A stretch of 64,000 nt of DNA from Bradysia coprophila (taxonomy: Eukaryota; Arthropoda; Insecta; Diptera; Sciaridae): positions 1,240,001-1,304,000 of the forward strand of contig NC_050738.1 in the NCBI RefSeq assembly GCF_014529535.1. Direction: 5' to 3'. A program made the translations under genes and the position numbers. Positions 1 through 11,666 of this stretch are shown in pieces (position 1 is the first letter of the stretch; each line of letters starts with the position of its first letter). Below the pieces are notes generated by a model that saw only the letters and a list, made by a program, of their open reading frames with translations, was not told where the DNA came from and searched no databases.

Positions 1-1036
1 GCTGGCGATTTTAACATGGACGGTTTTCCGTAAGTCCTTTGCTTCTCATCGCCTGGGAGTAATCATTAGTTGTCCATCGAATCGTCTTTCTTTCAGCGAT
101 CTGCTGGTAACACTAGCGAAACAGAATGGACAACCGCAAACGTTCCTACTGGAAAACGTTCCGTGCAAATCTAATTGTCTCCACATGGGACGAACATTTG
201 AAGTGCTGTGGAAGGCTTTGATGCCGTTCAGCAATGGGACCATAACTGGAGCATTTTATGACTTTTACCAGGACGGCATTTTGGATGTTCTGTTTGTGGA
301 AAAATCCGGTGAACGATACAGACAGGTCGCGTTTCGGAACACATTAGATTACGATGCGAATTTCGTTAAAGTGATCGTACTGACTGGTTTGACGAATTGG
401 AGAGATCCGGATAAGAGGACACCATTGGGAAGGAAGAAGCGAACCTACGGTAAGTGAGCAACAAGTAATACTGACTCAAAGTATCTGACTTATGGGCACA
501 GTTCTGATAGTCAGGTGACGAGACGTTATATTCGACTATTACTTGACCATACACGCCATCTCCAAACCGAATGTTAAATCAAAGCTCTTCACTTTGCAGG
601 TACTAACCTTCCTGGTCCTCGTATCGCCTACTACACAACAACGCAAGACGGTGAAATCCAACACGGTTCATCCGTTCAGATTCCCCAATCCGCCTACTTT
701 TCACTTCAATTGCCTTACACGATCTTCGGTCTCGGCCGAACGCCGAATTTCGTCGATTCACTGACCGTCGGACTGGCGAATCGATCGCGAACGTGGACAC
801 AATTGATACCGAATTCGCAAATGATTGTCGTGCCGTCACCACCACAAGACCCGCAAAAGTGGAAAGTCCAATTGTTCGTGACGCCCAGTAAATTGATCGT
901 TATGAGCGTGATAACGTTGGGCGTGACTTGCGTAATCATAATGTTGATCATTTTGGGACTGTACATCAAAGAGAAACGTGAAGATAAAATCGAACGATTG
1001 CAAGAGGCGCATCGGTTCCATTTCGATGCCATGTGA
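1..1036 (+). CDS. ITFG1/linkin-type (T-cell immunomodulatory protein) 3' end, partial
   Basis: This is the last 272 residues of a type I membrane protein of the ITFG1 (TIP, linkin) family, an FG-GAP beta-propeller adhesion protein. Exons are 1-29 (cut by the window edge), 97-449 and 600-1036, and phases close. The first residues read GDFNMDGFPDLLV, an FG-GAP type calcium-binding repeat. A single hydrophobic segment (nt about 890-965, LIVMSVITLGVTCVIIMLII) is followed by a short basic tail ending HRFHFDAM. The order propeller, ectodomain, one C-terminal membrane span and short cytoplasmic tail is that of the family. The Drosophila counterpart is a single-copy gene and no defect is visible here. 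The upstream exons lie outside the window. Confidence 0.85.
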
Positions 1037-2586
1037 ACTGTGAATGAGTTTTTATGTTTTTGTTTATAATTTATTGAATTCCTTATACCGGCGGACTGGG
1101 TAAAAGTCCGTCAAATGTGATCCGAAAATTAATTAAAATTAAAAGAAAAAAAAATCACAAAAATCGACTTGTTCTTGCAACATAAAGAAAATGGGGGACA
1201 ATGAAATAAGCAGCTGGTATCAGGCATCTGATGGAGATTTTCAATAAATTTTGGTGTCAAACAAATTCTTGAATATTCTTCAACTGATGAACTCCGGACC
1301 AATTCTCAGTTACGCGGTGCAGCTGAAGGTGTGGAATTCAACTCCTTTCAACACTGTGTAAACAAGCTCTGTCACTAGTGTGTCTTACATTGAAAGGTGT
1401 TCTTACCAAAGTTTTTAGTTGATATCCTTCAGAAATGATCAATGCACCCAGATCACTCATGGGATCCTTGGTACTACCATGTCATCATCAAAATCTTGAA
1501 GCATTCTGTAGGACCTCATCTCCTTCTCAACCTATTACGCTCTACATGAACCACTCCAGGCGAGCAAACTGATCCCTATGATTTGCTACCAAAATGATTA
1601 CCTCATCTTTATGGCAGAATGCAAAGAGTGACTGACGACAAACTCGCTTCATTAGACTGTAATTCCCAGAAAGCCACTGGGGAGACAGCTACGTCTCACC
1701 TTTTAGGCCTTACACTAATGATACCAAGTATAGCAACATTGTCGCCCGACTAGTCAGCTCGAACGTAAGCTTTCTCTGCAGTGGGCTAATATGAAAACCG
1801 AGCTAGGCAGAGACGTCACTCAGCAGCATGCCACCAAAAGGCCAACCGCCAAACTTTCCCACTATTCAGCCCAAAAGCCCTTACTTCCAAATTTGACCAC
1901 CTTTGAGACGATGGCCTTCGGTGCAAAAAGTGAAATGACAGCGTGTAAAGACGATGAGACACCATTGAATAGCGCGACAACCCGAATGGGCGACAATATG
2001 GTCCCAAAGAGCTTTGCACGGTAAATCGTACATTGCCATACACTACTTAGAACACATTCCCCGGATATAAGAGCTGTACCCAGATCGAGTGTATGTTGTC
2101 TCTGCAAGGAATCAAAATAAAGGCCGAGAAAAACTAGCATATCTATCAGTGACATAACACCACCAATCCATTTGTCGACCTTATCCACTCTATAGTATGA
2201 AAGCTATGAATAGTCCGGATCATTTTACCCAAATAGAAGCAAAAGGATCTAGTAAACTTTCAGACCATAAACCGGCCGAAGAGTAAAGCCAGCGAGTGAG
2301 TCAAGGCAATTGCTTTAACTTTTACTTGATTTTATCTTTTTGACTTATCACAACTGCTTGAGGAATGGAACCGTGATCCTAAATTTTTCTTTCTTTTTTC
2401 TTTTATCTTTGTTTGTTTTCAACCAACTAAGGATTTTAATGTTCTCTCGTTGTTTTGCTCGGGGTTATGTGTAAATGAAAAGGCCGTAAGGCCTTATGGA
2501 TACAACGTCATTATTTATTGACTAACTAGGTTGTAATTAGATTTCCAGCGGAAAATGTTCATTTAAAAGTCATCAAAGTCAAAAAC
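1037..2586. other. 3' UTR and intergenic DNA
   Basis: A polyadenylation signal AATAAA lies at 1243-1248, about 210 nt after the ITFG1-like stop. The rest holds no open frame that looks like protein and no repeat shared with other parts of the window. The two sides of the gap are the tail of the plus-strand gene and the tail of the minus-strand MGST gene. Confidence 0.5.
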
Positions 2587-4992
2587 TTAAACCAAATAAC
2601 GACCGTAGAAAAGAATCGTTGCAACGGCAAAATAAATGGTGATGATCCATTGCACGTAAAAGCAAATAGCTCTTGCTGGCTGCCGTATAACATAGACTGC
2701 ATAGACGATTGTATGTAAGATTCGAGCAACTGTAGCTGTTACAAAGCAACTTTTTGCAACCCATGGCAAAGGATCCGTTAAAACGTAAAGCAGGCCAATT
2801 GTCAGATACGGCAGAATGTTTTCCATGTCGTTTCGATGAGCTCTGTCAATATTGACAAATTTGAAGTGGTGAGAATCACATAAAAGCGCTTATTCCTTAC
2901 AACTTTACAGTTTTGAGACATTATTGGTTCGCAAGTACCTTGGAATGAATGAATTAATGATGGACTCGACTTTAAGAGTCACTTTGAAGTCACTTTAGTC
3001 AGTAATGAAACTAAAATAAATGTCTCCAGCAGGGCGTTTCAAATTTCAAGTTTTGAGTACAATTCCCTACTTGACACTCACGGCATCTCCCGTAAATATT
3101 TCAATATACATCATTGACTTGACCGGTAAAACAATGAAACTACAGACTGAGTATGGGCATGACCAATCGACCAATTTATCTTGCACTCAATCTATGTCGA
3201 ATTACTCCAGGCCGACATTTGACCATACCCACTCTATGCGATCATTGCGTTAAAACTCATTTCGCGACGGCCTAGGAACTAAAATAACTTGCATTCGGCT
3301 TTTCATTGCCTTGTGTGATTGCAATCCGCCCAAAATAAAAGCTCCAGATAATGACAAGGAATTCAAATTCTTACCTTCGTACACGATTTACGTCTTCGTT
3401 ATCAAAGTTAACTTCGGATCGCTCCGAAAAGACAGCATCTTCTGGTGATGAGAAAGTCTGTAAAAGAGAAAATTGTGAAAAGAATCGAAAAGATGAGCTT
3501 AAATGTTGGTTTATGGGTAATATGAGGTCCACCACTTCTTTCATCTAATGATTTTTATCCCTTTCGGGGAAACAGATACCGTCGTGAGCTTTGAGCGTTT
3601 TCTGATTTCAATCATTCAATCATTTCCCCAACATCTGCCATTTCTGACGCATTACGTTTTGCGTGTCGATTTCTTTGGCAAGTTTATAAAAGGACTTGTG
3701 TCACACTTCCACTGTAAGGGTTCGATCGAATATCCATTAAACCATAGGGAATTGCAGAGACTGCAATGCAGACCAATACGATTGTATTCAGGAAAGACAC
3801 TTAAAACGGTCAAAGCTTCCAAATGGGTGATTTTTGGGAAAAACCCTGAAACATGTGTCGAAAGCATCCAAAAGTAACATAACATGGCTCAGTAGCTTAA
3901 AACGCTCATAGCAACGAAATTATTGACTTTTATGAAAATTCCTTCAAATTTGTTTCTCAGAATTACGTCTTTTACCTACCGTGAAAGCCAAATTTAGCCA
4001 ATTCATACCAATTTCCATTTTTTGAAATTTAACATCTCGGCTAAATCTTAAGCATTTTTAGAATAGGAGCAAAGAGGGGAAAGTCAAAGAGTTCGTGTAT
4101 ATATCCTCAGTCCTACTGAAATTTTTATTTCCAATTTTTTTAGTGGGTTAGGACTTGCGTCACGGCCTTTTACTAACGTAGGGCCTATCAGCATAAAAAA
4201 CTAAAACTAAATAATTCAAAAACTCCAGCAGGACTGTTTGTTACTCTTTATTGTACCGAGCTTTCGACTGTTCGATCAGTCAACAATGTATTTACAGCTT
4301 TAGTAAACTTTCTTACAGCCTTGACGACGACTGATCAAACAGTCGAAAGCAATACAACAATCTACACAATACTCTGAAAGTTCTTTACACCAACGAAAGT
4401 GAAAAACTAACTTCCACTACTCAGAACTGTAACCGTAAAAATGGTTTAATGAAATGCGCACATATTTTTGAACAATTTTTTGCTTAGAATCATAAAATCC
4501 ATAAAATATAAAGTGACGCTTGCATGCAAATCATTTTCATCATCATTTTCGGGAATATTGCAAAAATGTAAGGAGAAGAGTCCTTTTTATCAATTATTTT
4601 TAAAATTTACCGTCAGGATTGAATGTGCCGGAACAAAAAAGGTTTGCCTCGAACCCCAAACCCCTTCTTTATATTTTATCTTTAATTTGTCTTTTTCAAA
4701 CGCACAGTGGGTTTGGTTCTACGATTTTTGTTTTCTCCAATTCCCATTGCATTTCTACCACTTTACCAATTTTGAGAATTAAAAAAGACGCAAAACAAAA
4801 TCATCAAAATATTTACGTAAGCAACAAACGGATGAATTTTATATCGAAAATGAAATTAACCTGCGTACGAAATCGTTGATTTGATGTTAAATATGACATG
4901 GCCAACATTTTCAGCACTAATATTGCGGAGCACACAATAAACGCTGAGAATACAGTATTCGTACAATCAATTAGTTCGTAAGTTTTTAACAT
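2587..4992 (-). CDS. Mgst1: Microsomal glutathione S-transferase 1-like (MAPEG family)
   Basis: A three-exon minus-strand gene encodes 156 residues, the usual length for MGST1. Exons are complement 4861-4992, 3375-3457 and 2587-2842, with phases 0 and 2, all GT-AG. Exon 1 gives the first membrane helix and the MGST1-like LVLKMLAMSYLTSNQRFRTQ. Exon 2 gives the F-x-x-P-E-D motif (SSPED). Exon 3 starts in the family signature RRAHRNDMENI and continues with two further hydrophobic helices containing ARILHTIVY and RQPARA. The family is an integral ER/mitochondrial outer membrane trimer that conjugates glutathione and reduces lipid hydroperoxides. Intron 1 (1.4 kb) carries a small hairpin at 4260-4350 and the repeat copy near 4600; otherwise the gene looks intact. 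Confidence 0.88.
4260..4350. repeat. Small inverted repeat in MGST intron 1
   Basis: Arms of about 22 nt at 4260-4281 and 4329-4350 (GCTTTCGACTGTTCGATCAG against its complement, one or two mismatches) enclose a 47-nt loop. This is probably a miniature inverted-repeat element or its remnant. No target duplication is clear. Confidence 0.55.
4600..4680 (+). repeat. Dispersed repeat, family D (fragment)
   Basis: The segment with the core TGCCGGAACAAAAAA next to a run like TTTACCGTCA recurs at about 52915-53045 in the same orientation and at about 51597-51690 inverted. The copies diverge, so only the core is certain. It lies within MGST intron 1, upstream of exon 2 on the minus strand. Confidence 0.55.
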
Positions 4993-5280
4993 TTTGCCGG
5001 AATTCTACGACTTAATAATAATACCAAACCACACGTTCACCGGCTGATACAACACTGAAATTAACATAACATATCTTCAACATCAACAACATCTTAACTT
5101 GACTTAACTCTTGTATAACGACGTTAAAAAAAGGAGTGTAATCTTTACTTGTCTTCATAATATTACAAGATGTTCCGACTAGTACATGTGACGGTTTTCG
5201 TTGTATCAACGCTTTTAGTTGTATAGTACATATTAGCGCTGCATAAAAAAGCGGTCGAATATACGATATTTTGATTTTTA

Positions 5281-6030
5281 GCCCCGTACGAAGTACTGGG
5301 GGCTTATAAGATTAATATGCCGTTTGTAACACGTCGAATTGGAAGCAGACAGTAAGGGCAAAGCATTATGTTCATAGATGACGAATCCGCAATAAAAAAA
5401 ATGTCCGTCCGTCCGTCCGTGACCCCTCTAGCTTGAGTAAATCACAACCTTTTTTCAAAATTCTTTTTTTTCCCCGATTGGTATCGGCAAAAGTAAGGTC
5501 AAGTTCGAAAATGGGCATGGTAGGATCGGCCCCTCCAGAGCTAGGGCCCTATAGGTGTTTTTCAGTCTTTCGACGATATCTACCGAAATACGCACGCAAT
5601 AGCTGCTTGTGATATATCAAATGAAAGGTATTGACGAGTAGAACAAAGTTGTTGAACATTGTTTTTGGGTAAGATGCAACGTGGGCTTGTTGGGAGGGCT
5701 CAAAGGTCGTTACTCGGCCCTAAGTGTTTTTTGCACATAAATCGAGTAAATCTCATCCGATTTTGCTAGATTTTGTTTTATTTGAGAGATAATTGAATGC
5801 CGAATAGAATGATGGCAAAAAAAGTTTCAAATTTGGGCCCTTGGACTAAGGCCGCTACTCGGCCCTAAGTGTTTTTTGCACATAAATCGAGTAAATCTTA
5901 ACCGATTTTGTTAGTTTTTGTTTCATTTGAGAGGTAATTGAATACCCAATGGAAAGTTGGCAAAAAATTTTGGGTTTCTAAAATAATGTCGTAAATTGTT
6001 GGTTTTATTTGAAAGGTACTTCGTACGGGC
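5281..6030. mobile_element. Family B TIR element, copy 1 (about 750 bp)
   Basis: The element begins GCCCCGTACGAAGTACTG and ends GGTACTTCGTACGGGC, an inverted terminal match of about 14 nt. Inside are a (GTCC)n run (5403-5422) and two diverged tandem copies of a roughly 150-bp unit holding CTCGGCCCTAAGTGTTTTTT (near 5715 and 5850). No coding frame is seen, so it is nonautonomous. Ends of the same type occur at 49006-50200 and 51785-52890. The superfamily cannot be assigned from the sequence alone. Confidence 0.65.
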
Positions 6031-6113
6031 TTTCGTAATTGCGCTATGCGCAATTTTAAAAATGAACAGTTTCAGTAAATTTGGCAATGCCCAACTTGAC
6101 TTGCATTTTGGTA

Positions 6114-6210
6114 ACAGACGCATTAGAGGGTTGTAGACGTATTAGGGTTCCGGGCTTATTAGGGCTACGGACGTATTATGGTTGCGGACGAAATAGGATT
6201 ACGGGTTGTA
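6114..6210 (+). repeat. Degenerate 17-18 bp tandem repeat
   Basis: About six imperfect units of the pattern GACGTATTAGGGTTSCG follow each other (for example AGACGTATTAGGGTTCCG, GACGTATTATGGTTGCG). It lies 85 bp beyond the family B element and about 680 bp before the yellow-like gene. No function can be read from it. Confidence 0.5.
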
Positions 6211-6855
6211 CGGGGCTAAGTCGCAGCAAACGCTCCGACTGTTCTGATGCCTTGTTTTTATGGGAATTGACACTCAAACGTTGATATCTCCGTTATTTTT
6301 AGAGTACAAGAGTCTAATCAAAAGAAGATTGGGTGGCACCCTTTAAACATAAAATTTTAAAAATCGGTTTTTGGCGAAAAGATTAGTGGACTCAGTCGAT
6401 TATGTACTTTCTGGATTAAATTTAAAATTGATCCACCCTAGCGTATCTTCGAGCCCTGTTGGAAAAACAAAGAATTTTCAAAATTGGATGAAAATCAAGT
6501 TCTTATGCGTTCTGTAGGCAAACGTTTTGTCCTCTGAATTATATCAGGCACTTTGAGCCTATCACCTAAATAGTACTTCGTGCGGAGTTAAACATTAAAC
6601 AAAAAGGATGGTGGCACTTGATCCCCAAAAGAAAGTCTGAACTATTAAAGCTTCTACATTACCAATCCGATTCAAGTTGCAAAAGGTACCTTGGCTACAA
6701 AATGGTGTGAACACAGTGCACTCTTCACTTGTATAATTACCAAAATATCGCAATCCTCAGTCTACAATTGTGTATACACTTTACTGACCCACTTCTTCAA
6801 TGAAATAAACCGCTGACTCGTCTTCAAATCCAATCGAAACTGCAACTTACGCACA

Positions 6856-6861
6856 TATATA
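6856..6861 (+). promoter_or_regulatory. Probable TATA box of the yellow-like gene
   Basis: TATATA lies 39 nt before the ATG at 6895, which would place initiation close to 6885 and leave a very short 5' UTR. Position and sequence fit an insect TATA promoter. There is no other support. Confidence 0.4.
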
Positions 6862-6894
6862 CCTTCCATTCACAATTTCTGACCACAATCGAAT

Positions 6895-8140
6895 ATGTTT
6901 ATAAAACAACAGCTCTCGGTGATTATCATTCTAAGTTACTTGTTCTGGACAGAAGCATGGAACTTAAGCCAATTAAATCTTAACGCAAACGACTATGTCA
7001 TTACTGATGTGTCCAACTATTATATCAGATCGTTCCTGTGTATCAAAAGTCGCAATGACTCTGTTAAACGTGAGTTTCTTGCGCTGAAGTGACGCGTACG
7101 GTGTGAATTTCTATGTGCAATTTTGTTATACTCTTCGTCTTTATAGTGCCAACACTGATCGAAACTATCTGGCCGGAGAACTTACTCCTTATACCGCCAA
7201 AAATATTCCCGAGTGATTTAAGCCATACCAAGAGTCTTACAGACTGTAATGGAATTATTCAAGCTGTTGGAACTGCTGTGGACAGAACGGGTTTCCTTTG
7301 GGTTATCGATAGTGGATCGAAATATTGTCGACCCAAACTGTTGGTGTTTGATTTGAAGAAAAACGAAGAGGTTCGTGGCCTTACCGTGTGTGGTTTCGCT
7401 TTGTTGTCATCAATTCACCTTAAACCCGATTACAGATTCATCGTCACCAATTCAACATACGACGGCATGCATTCACTTCAATAAAAATTGGCCCGTCTAA
7501 TGGGTTCGACTGTGCAGGGCGGCCCAATGTACAAGCATTCATTACACTCGATTCCGCTGATTATCTAATCGTCTACTCGTTGTATGAAAGTAGATGGTGG
7601 AAGCTTCAATTAATGTGAGTTGGGAAATGGATTCGTCAGCTCCACAGTTAGTGAAACTTTATTCCTGTAGAACACCTGACAACATAATCGTCCAACCCAA
7701 AGACATTGCAATTCTTAAAAATGAGCTCTTTGTGTCGGATGAATGTGGACATCTATGGACAGCTAAGTTGGACGTATTGAATCGGGTCAAATACCCGCAT
7801 TATTACGCGATTAGAGTTCAATTCATTGCCGATTTACTTGGTCCATCCACTCAACTAGCTATTGATCCGAACGGAGCACTCTACTACTATTTGCCCAGTG
7901 ACGGAGCTCTTCTACGATGGAATTCAAAGTTCGATGTGTAAAATCTGAATTGACTGCCGTCGATTCTAAATTTTGTGTATTTGCAGGAAGCCGCTGAACG
8001 CTGAAAACCATGACGTTCTCGATTTGTCACCGACGAAAGTGGTCGACATTATTTTCGGAGCCAGGGGATCGGTGTGGATTGTCAAAGAATCTTCAGACTA
8101 TGTGGACGACCATTGCAAGCGAATCTTGTTGCACTATTGA
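6895..8140 (+). pseudogene. Yellow/major royal jelly protein family gene with two frame breaks
   Basis: The locus starts with a signal peptide (residues 1-21) at 6895. Exon 1 runs 6895-7069, exon 2 starts at 7147, and the last intron is 7938-7986 with the final exon ending in TGA at 8140. Family hallmarks are present in order: CNGIIQAVGTAVDRTGFLWV then IDSG, then DYLIVYSLYESRWW, then QLAIDPNGALYYYLP and LLRWN. These parts lie in three different frames. The frame shifts once at about 7440-7500 and again at about 7600-7620, each equivalent to losing one base, and no intron of usable size fits there. It is therefore either a young pseudogene or a sequence with two base errors. The members are secreted beta-propellers, some with roles in cuticle pigmentation. 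The protein would be about 350 residues, shorter than typical yellows. Confidence 0.7.
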
Positions 8141-8228
8141 AACTACGAATTTAACTTAGACGAAAAATGTACTCCAGCAGTCTTTTAAGGCACTCAATTT
8201 ACAAAATTAAATTCACACATCCATGAGC

Positions 8229-9351
8229 TTACAGGCCAGACGTTACCAGGACACGAATCTTTTGATCAAACGATCCGCATACTCCCAGCCCTTTAAAATC
8301 TGGATTCCAGTCAAAACAATTTACACCAGCGGGCGACAGGTGAATTTTTGTCAATAATTCAATTGGACTCTTCGGGTCCGGAAGCGATGATGACGGGTCA
8401 CTGTAACACATTAAGTTTAGCGGTTTCAACGTTTCGTTGGAATGTTACTTGAAACACTTACCACTCTCGCCAAATGTCGATCGAATCCCCAACGCTGGCA
8501 AAAACGTTTTCTAGTTGAGGCAGATAGTTGACACTCCATATAGACGATGATTGTGCAACGCGCACATGATTGTGTTGATTCTTATTTACATCATACAAAT
8601 GAATGCTCCCGTCCACAGTTCCAGCCACATGTCGTCTTGTTTCCTCATATTTCCTTTCGCATCCAACCTTGCAAACACCGCTGCCAACGTTGTGACTGTA
8701 ACGCTCTTTCAGTATCCTTAAATCGATAACCTTAATGTCACCGTTCTCATAACCCGCACAAACTGCTCGACTGCTGTGCATTTGTCCGTCGGTGAATGTG
8801 ACAGTCCAGCAATCTCTGCATCCACTGCCTCCATCCTCTTTTTTAACTGGTGATATGCAAACGACAGGTGCACCTTGTCGCGGATCAAACACTTTAACTA
8901 ATCCGTCTTGTCCACCAGTCACTACTTCGACTCCATCACCATTACCCATTCCATCCACACAATTTACAATTCCATCGTGTGCCTGTACATCGTAGATGGG
9001 AAAGTCGAATCGTTCAATGTCGAATATTTGAAGTTTCCCATGGAAGTTACCCAGAGACAGTGACGATGAATTTCTTATCGTGCCGCCGAACGTTGCACAG
9101 CGAAACGCTGACCCTTTGTCGGCCATTTTCACCAGATCCAATCTGTCGTTATTCAGTTCGCTGATCTGGATGAAGCCTCGTGGAGACGATTTGGATGTGG
9201 CTCCAATCGTAACAAATTTTGTGGGAAATGACGGTACCCATTTCGTGTCGAAGATGTGGAACTCGGTTGGGTAATTTATGTACGTTGCAATGTCGACTGT
9301 CTCTTTGTTGGATTGTTGATTGTTGAAATGATTTTCAGTTGAATTTCCCAT
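8229..9351 (-). CDS. WDR92/DNAAF10-like WD40 protein (dynein arm assembly)
   Basis: Two exons, complement 8462-9351 and 8229-8400, give 353 residues, close to the 357 of human WDR92 (Monad, DNAAF10). The intron of 61 nt splits a Cys codon with correct phase. Family-specific segments include FVTIGATS near residue 48, VTGGQDGLVKVFDPRQ near 145, RDCWTVTF near 180, CAGYENGDIKVIDLR near 200 and the end LGVCGSFDQKIRVLV. The family works with R2TP-type cochaperones in cytoplasmic preassembly of axonemal dyneins. It ends 88 bp from the tail-to-tail yellow-like gene. No defects are seen. Confidence 0.88.
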
Positions 9352-9634
9352 GTTTGAACTGCTACTATTCGTTCGCCAACAGATACAATGTCACCATTGA
9401 GAGAAGATATCTGCGCGCTAAGAACAGCCGAAAACTAAACTGAAAAGTCAAAACAAATTCATGCGATGACAATCGAACGTAGAACACACTAGTTGCCTCC
9501 TTCTCATTGTTTATCATTTTTCTATGTAGTGGAACGTTCCCAGGACATAAATCGGATAGAAATTGGTAAGATCTGATCGAAATTTGATTGTCAAAACGAG
9601 GAAGAGAGCACTCGATGTTAAAAAGATAAGGCTA

Positions 9635-9781
9635 GTACACAGATCGTGAAAAATGCATGAAAAATGGACCCATGCGAAATATGACATAAAATATTTGACA
9701 TTTGGCTCATACATTTTACGTCATATTTTGCAAGTATTTTGCAACGGTCGATTTTGCATGCATTTTTCACGAACTGTGTAC
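9635..9781. mobile_element. Short TIR element (MITE), about 147 bp
   Basis: Terminal arms of about 25 nt match as inverted repeats: GTACACAGATCGTGAAAAAT at the left and the complement of ATTTTTCACGAACTGTGTAC at the right, with two mismatches. The interior is AT-rich with no open frame. No convincing target duplication is seen. Confidence 0.6.
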
Positions 9782-9969
9782 CCATCTGTAGTGACCATCA
9801 CTCTCGAGAAGTAATTTGAAAGCATTTGCCTGGAAATTATGTTTCAGAAAAATTCACATAATAATTCATGATGGTCTTGTTATACCTGCTTTGGACTCTG
9901 AAGAAGTGGAGGGTCACTCACAATTCTAATGAAATTTTATTCATATGCAAGGGGAAACGCTAGGAGATT

Positions 9970-10041
9970 TTTATTTTGCCGAGAGGGAGGTTTGTTGCCC
10001 GAGCCGAAGGCAAGGGCGTTAAACCTTCGTGGCAAAATAAA
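9970..10041. repeat. 72-bp hairpin-like repeat
   Basis: The segment begins TTTATTTTGCC and ends GGCAAAATAAA, with inner complementary runs AGGTTT and AAACCT around GCCCGAGCCGAAGGCAAGGGC. The core GAGCCGAAGGC recurs at 63531-63541 next to the pair GCCA and TGGC. It looks like a very small dispersed stem-loop element. Confidence 0.45.
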
Positions 10042-10350
10042 CTATCTCCAAAGAATTACGTAAGGTATTTCACTTGTGAAGCCCTGCGAAAATGAAAATT
10101 ACCGCAAGTGTCAACGGTGTGCCCATTGCGGTGGGCAAATTTCATTATCATACGGAACCAGCAGTAGCTAACGTAAAAATCAACTAACGCTAAGATCAGG
10201 ACACCTAATCCTAACTTTAGAGTATTTAAAACTTTCTATGATTGATAGCATCATTGCCTTGACAACTGTTACAACTCGAGTATCATAACTTTCTCTCTGT
10301 AACGAAAACAGATCTGTATAACACTGAGAAGCATTTTACCATAGAGTTAC

Positions 10351-10450
10351 ACTCGAGAGATGGCATGGTGGCGCTATCATTTTTAAAGATGTGCCCATGT
10401 ATTTTATCGGTGCCGATTAACATCAGCGCCACCATATCACCTCTCGAGTA
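10351..10450. repeat. 100-bp inverted repeat
   Basis: Arms 10351-10375 and 10426-10450 share ACTCGAGAG and ATGGTGGCGCT as inverted matches, with a few mismatches between. The loop is about 50 nt. It is probably a MITE remnant in the gap between WDR92 and chiffon. Confidence 0.55.
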
Positions 10451-11614
10451 TAATTCATGCATTTTACTGCCGGGAACTCGTAGCTTGTGATGACTCATCG
10501 TAACTATGCAGGAATTAATACTATTAAGAAACTCTCACAGTAACTGTAGATATGTTCCAAGGTTATTTCAGCTGTCAAAGCATCATCCACAGAGCCATAA
10601 CTCAAAATTTGTTGTTGACAAATTATTCTCAAAAGCGTTGAGGTTATGACCCTGCGGATGCTCTCGTTCGTTTTCGGCTCGCCAAAAATCGTTTTTACCG
10701 TACGATGGAACAAACCTGTTGCTATGGAAAACATTGTTATCGATACGGTTGCCATGGAAACTCTAAAAGACTGGAAGACACTTAAAGTTCATGGCTAATG
10801 AAACCATAAACATTTTGTTGGTCATTTAAAGCGTCAAAGAAACAATTAGGTAGCAGCACTGTTGCGTGTTGCACATTGTAGTATACAGAAAGGGTCAAAT
10901 AGATTTGATCTGGAAAATATTTAATTTTTTCGCGCGCTTGCTTGAATAATATCTACTGGGAATAATTGTCAACTTATGACATTATTCCATTGAAAAATGT
11001 AAACGACCAACCATAGAAATGTAAATCCAATGACAATGTTGTGTTGGTGAAAAATTTGTATTTTAACAAAATAAAATGTAGCTAAACCGTAGGGGGTATG
11101 TGTATGTGTATGGATGCGAATGTATTGGTTGACTTTATGGTGTTTTCCTTTCATAGGAAATTTGTGGTGTATCGTATCGCTCGTTGCGTCCCGTAAAAAG
11201 TTAAATTAATTCTGAAATAAATCACTTATATCGTTCGATAAATAAATAAATTCAACAAAATAGTCATACGCAATTGGATCGCTAACCGAAAATGTGAACG
11301 AAAACCGTACAACGCCCATAAAAACACTCAACAAAGCGAAAAACTTTTGCTACGAATTGGAATCGATGATGGCCGCTATATTCAGTTTCATGTTAAAGCA
11401 TTATATAGCGTCTAGAAAATTGGTTGCCACTGAGTGAAGTGAAGGCAAAGTGTAGAAAGAAAAAAAACACCCATAACGTTGATCGTATTGCATCCATTTT
11501 TTCAATATTTTATGTGAATTGTATATACGTGTCGTTTGCGTTTCGTTTTTCTATTTAAAATGACTGTGTCGTCTCGCTGTGATCGAGACCAACGTATTTA
11601 ATGCTGAAGATATT

Positions 11615-11666
11615 ATGGTATCACCCTCAAAAAAACATTCGAGAGTCGCCAGTCAACAACAATCAC
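11615..11666 (+). other. Candidate 5' exon upstream of chiffon
   Basis: An ATG at 11615 opens 17 codons that run into a strong donor (C|GTAAGT at 11667). It could be the first exon of chiffon or a 5' UTR exon with a short upstream frame. I could not find an acceptor that joins it in frame to the exon at 13128, whose own upstream sequence has an in-frame stop. No other gene explains this donor. Confidence 0.25.

Noticed and set aside
6114-6210. Interstitial telomere repeat because of TTAGGG-like strings
   Set aside because: The unit is 17-18 bp and degenerate, only part of it resembles TTAGGG, and there is no longer array.
8547-9274. Plus-strand open frames across WDR92
   Set aside because: Antisense shadows of a well-supported WD40 gene.
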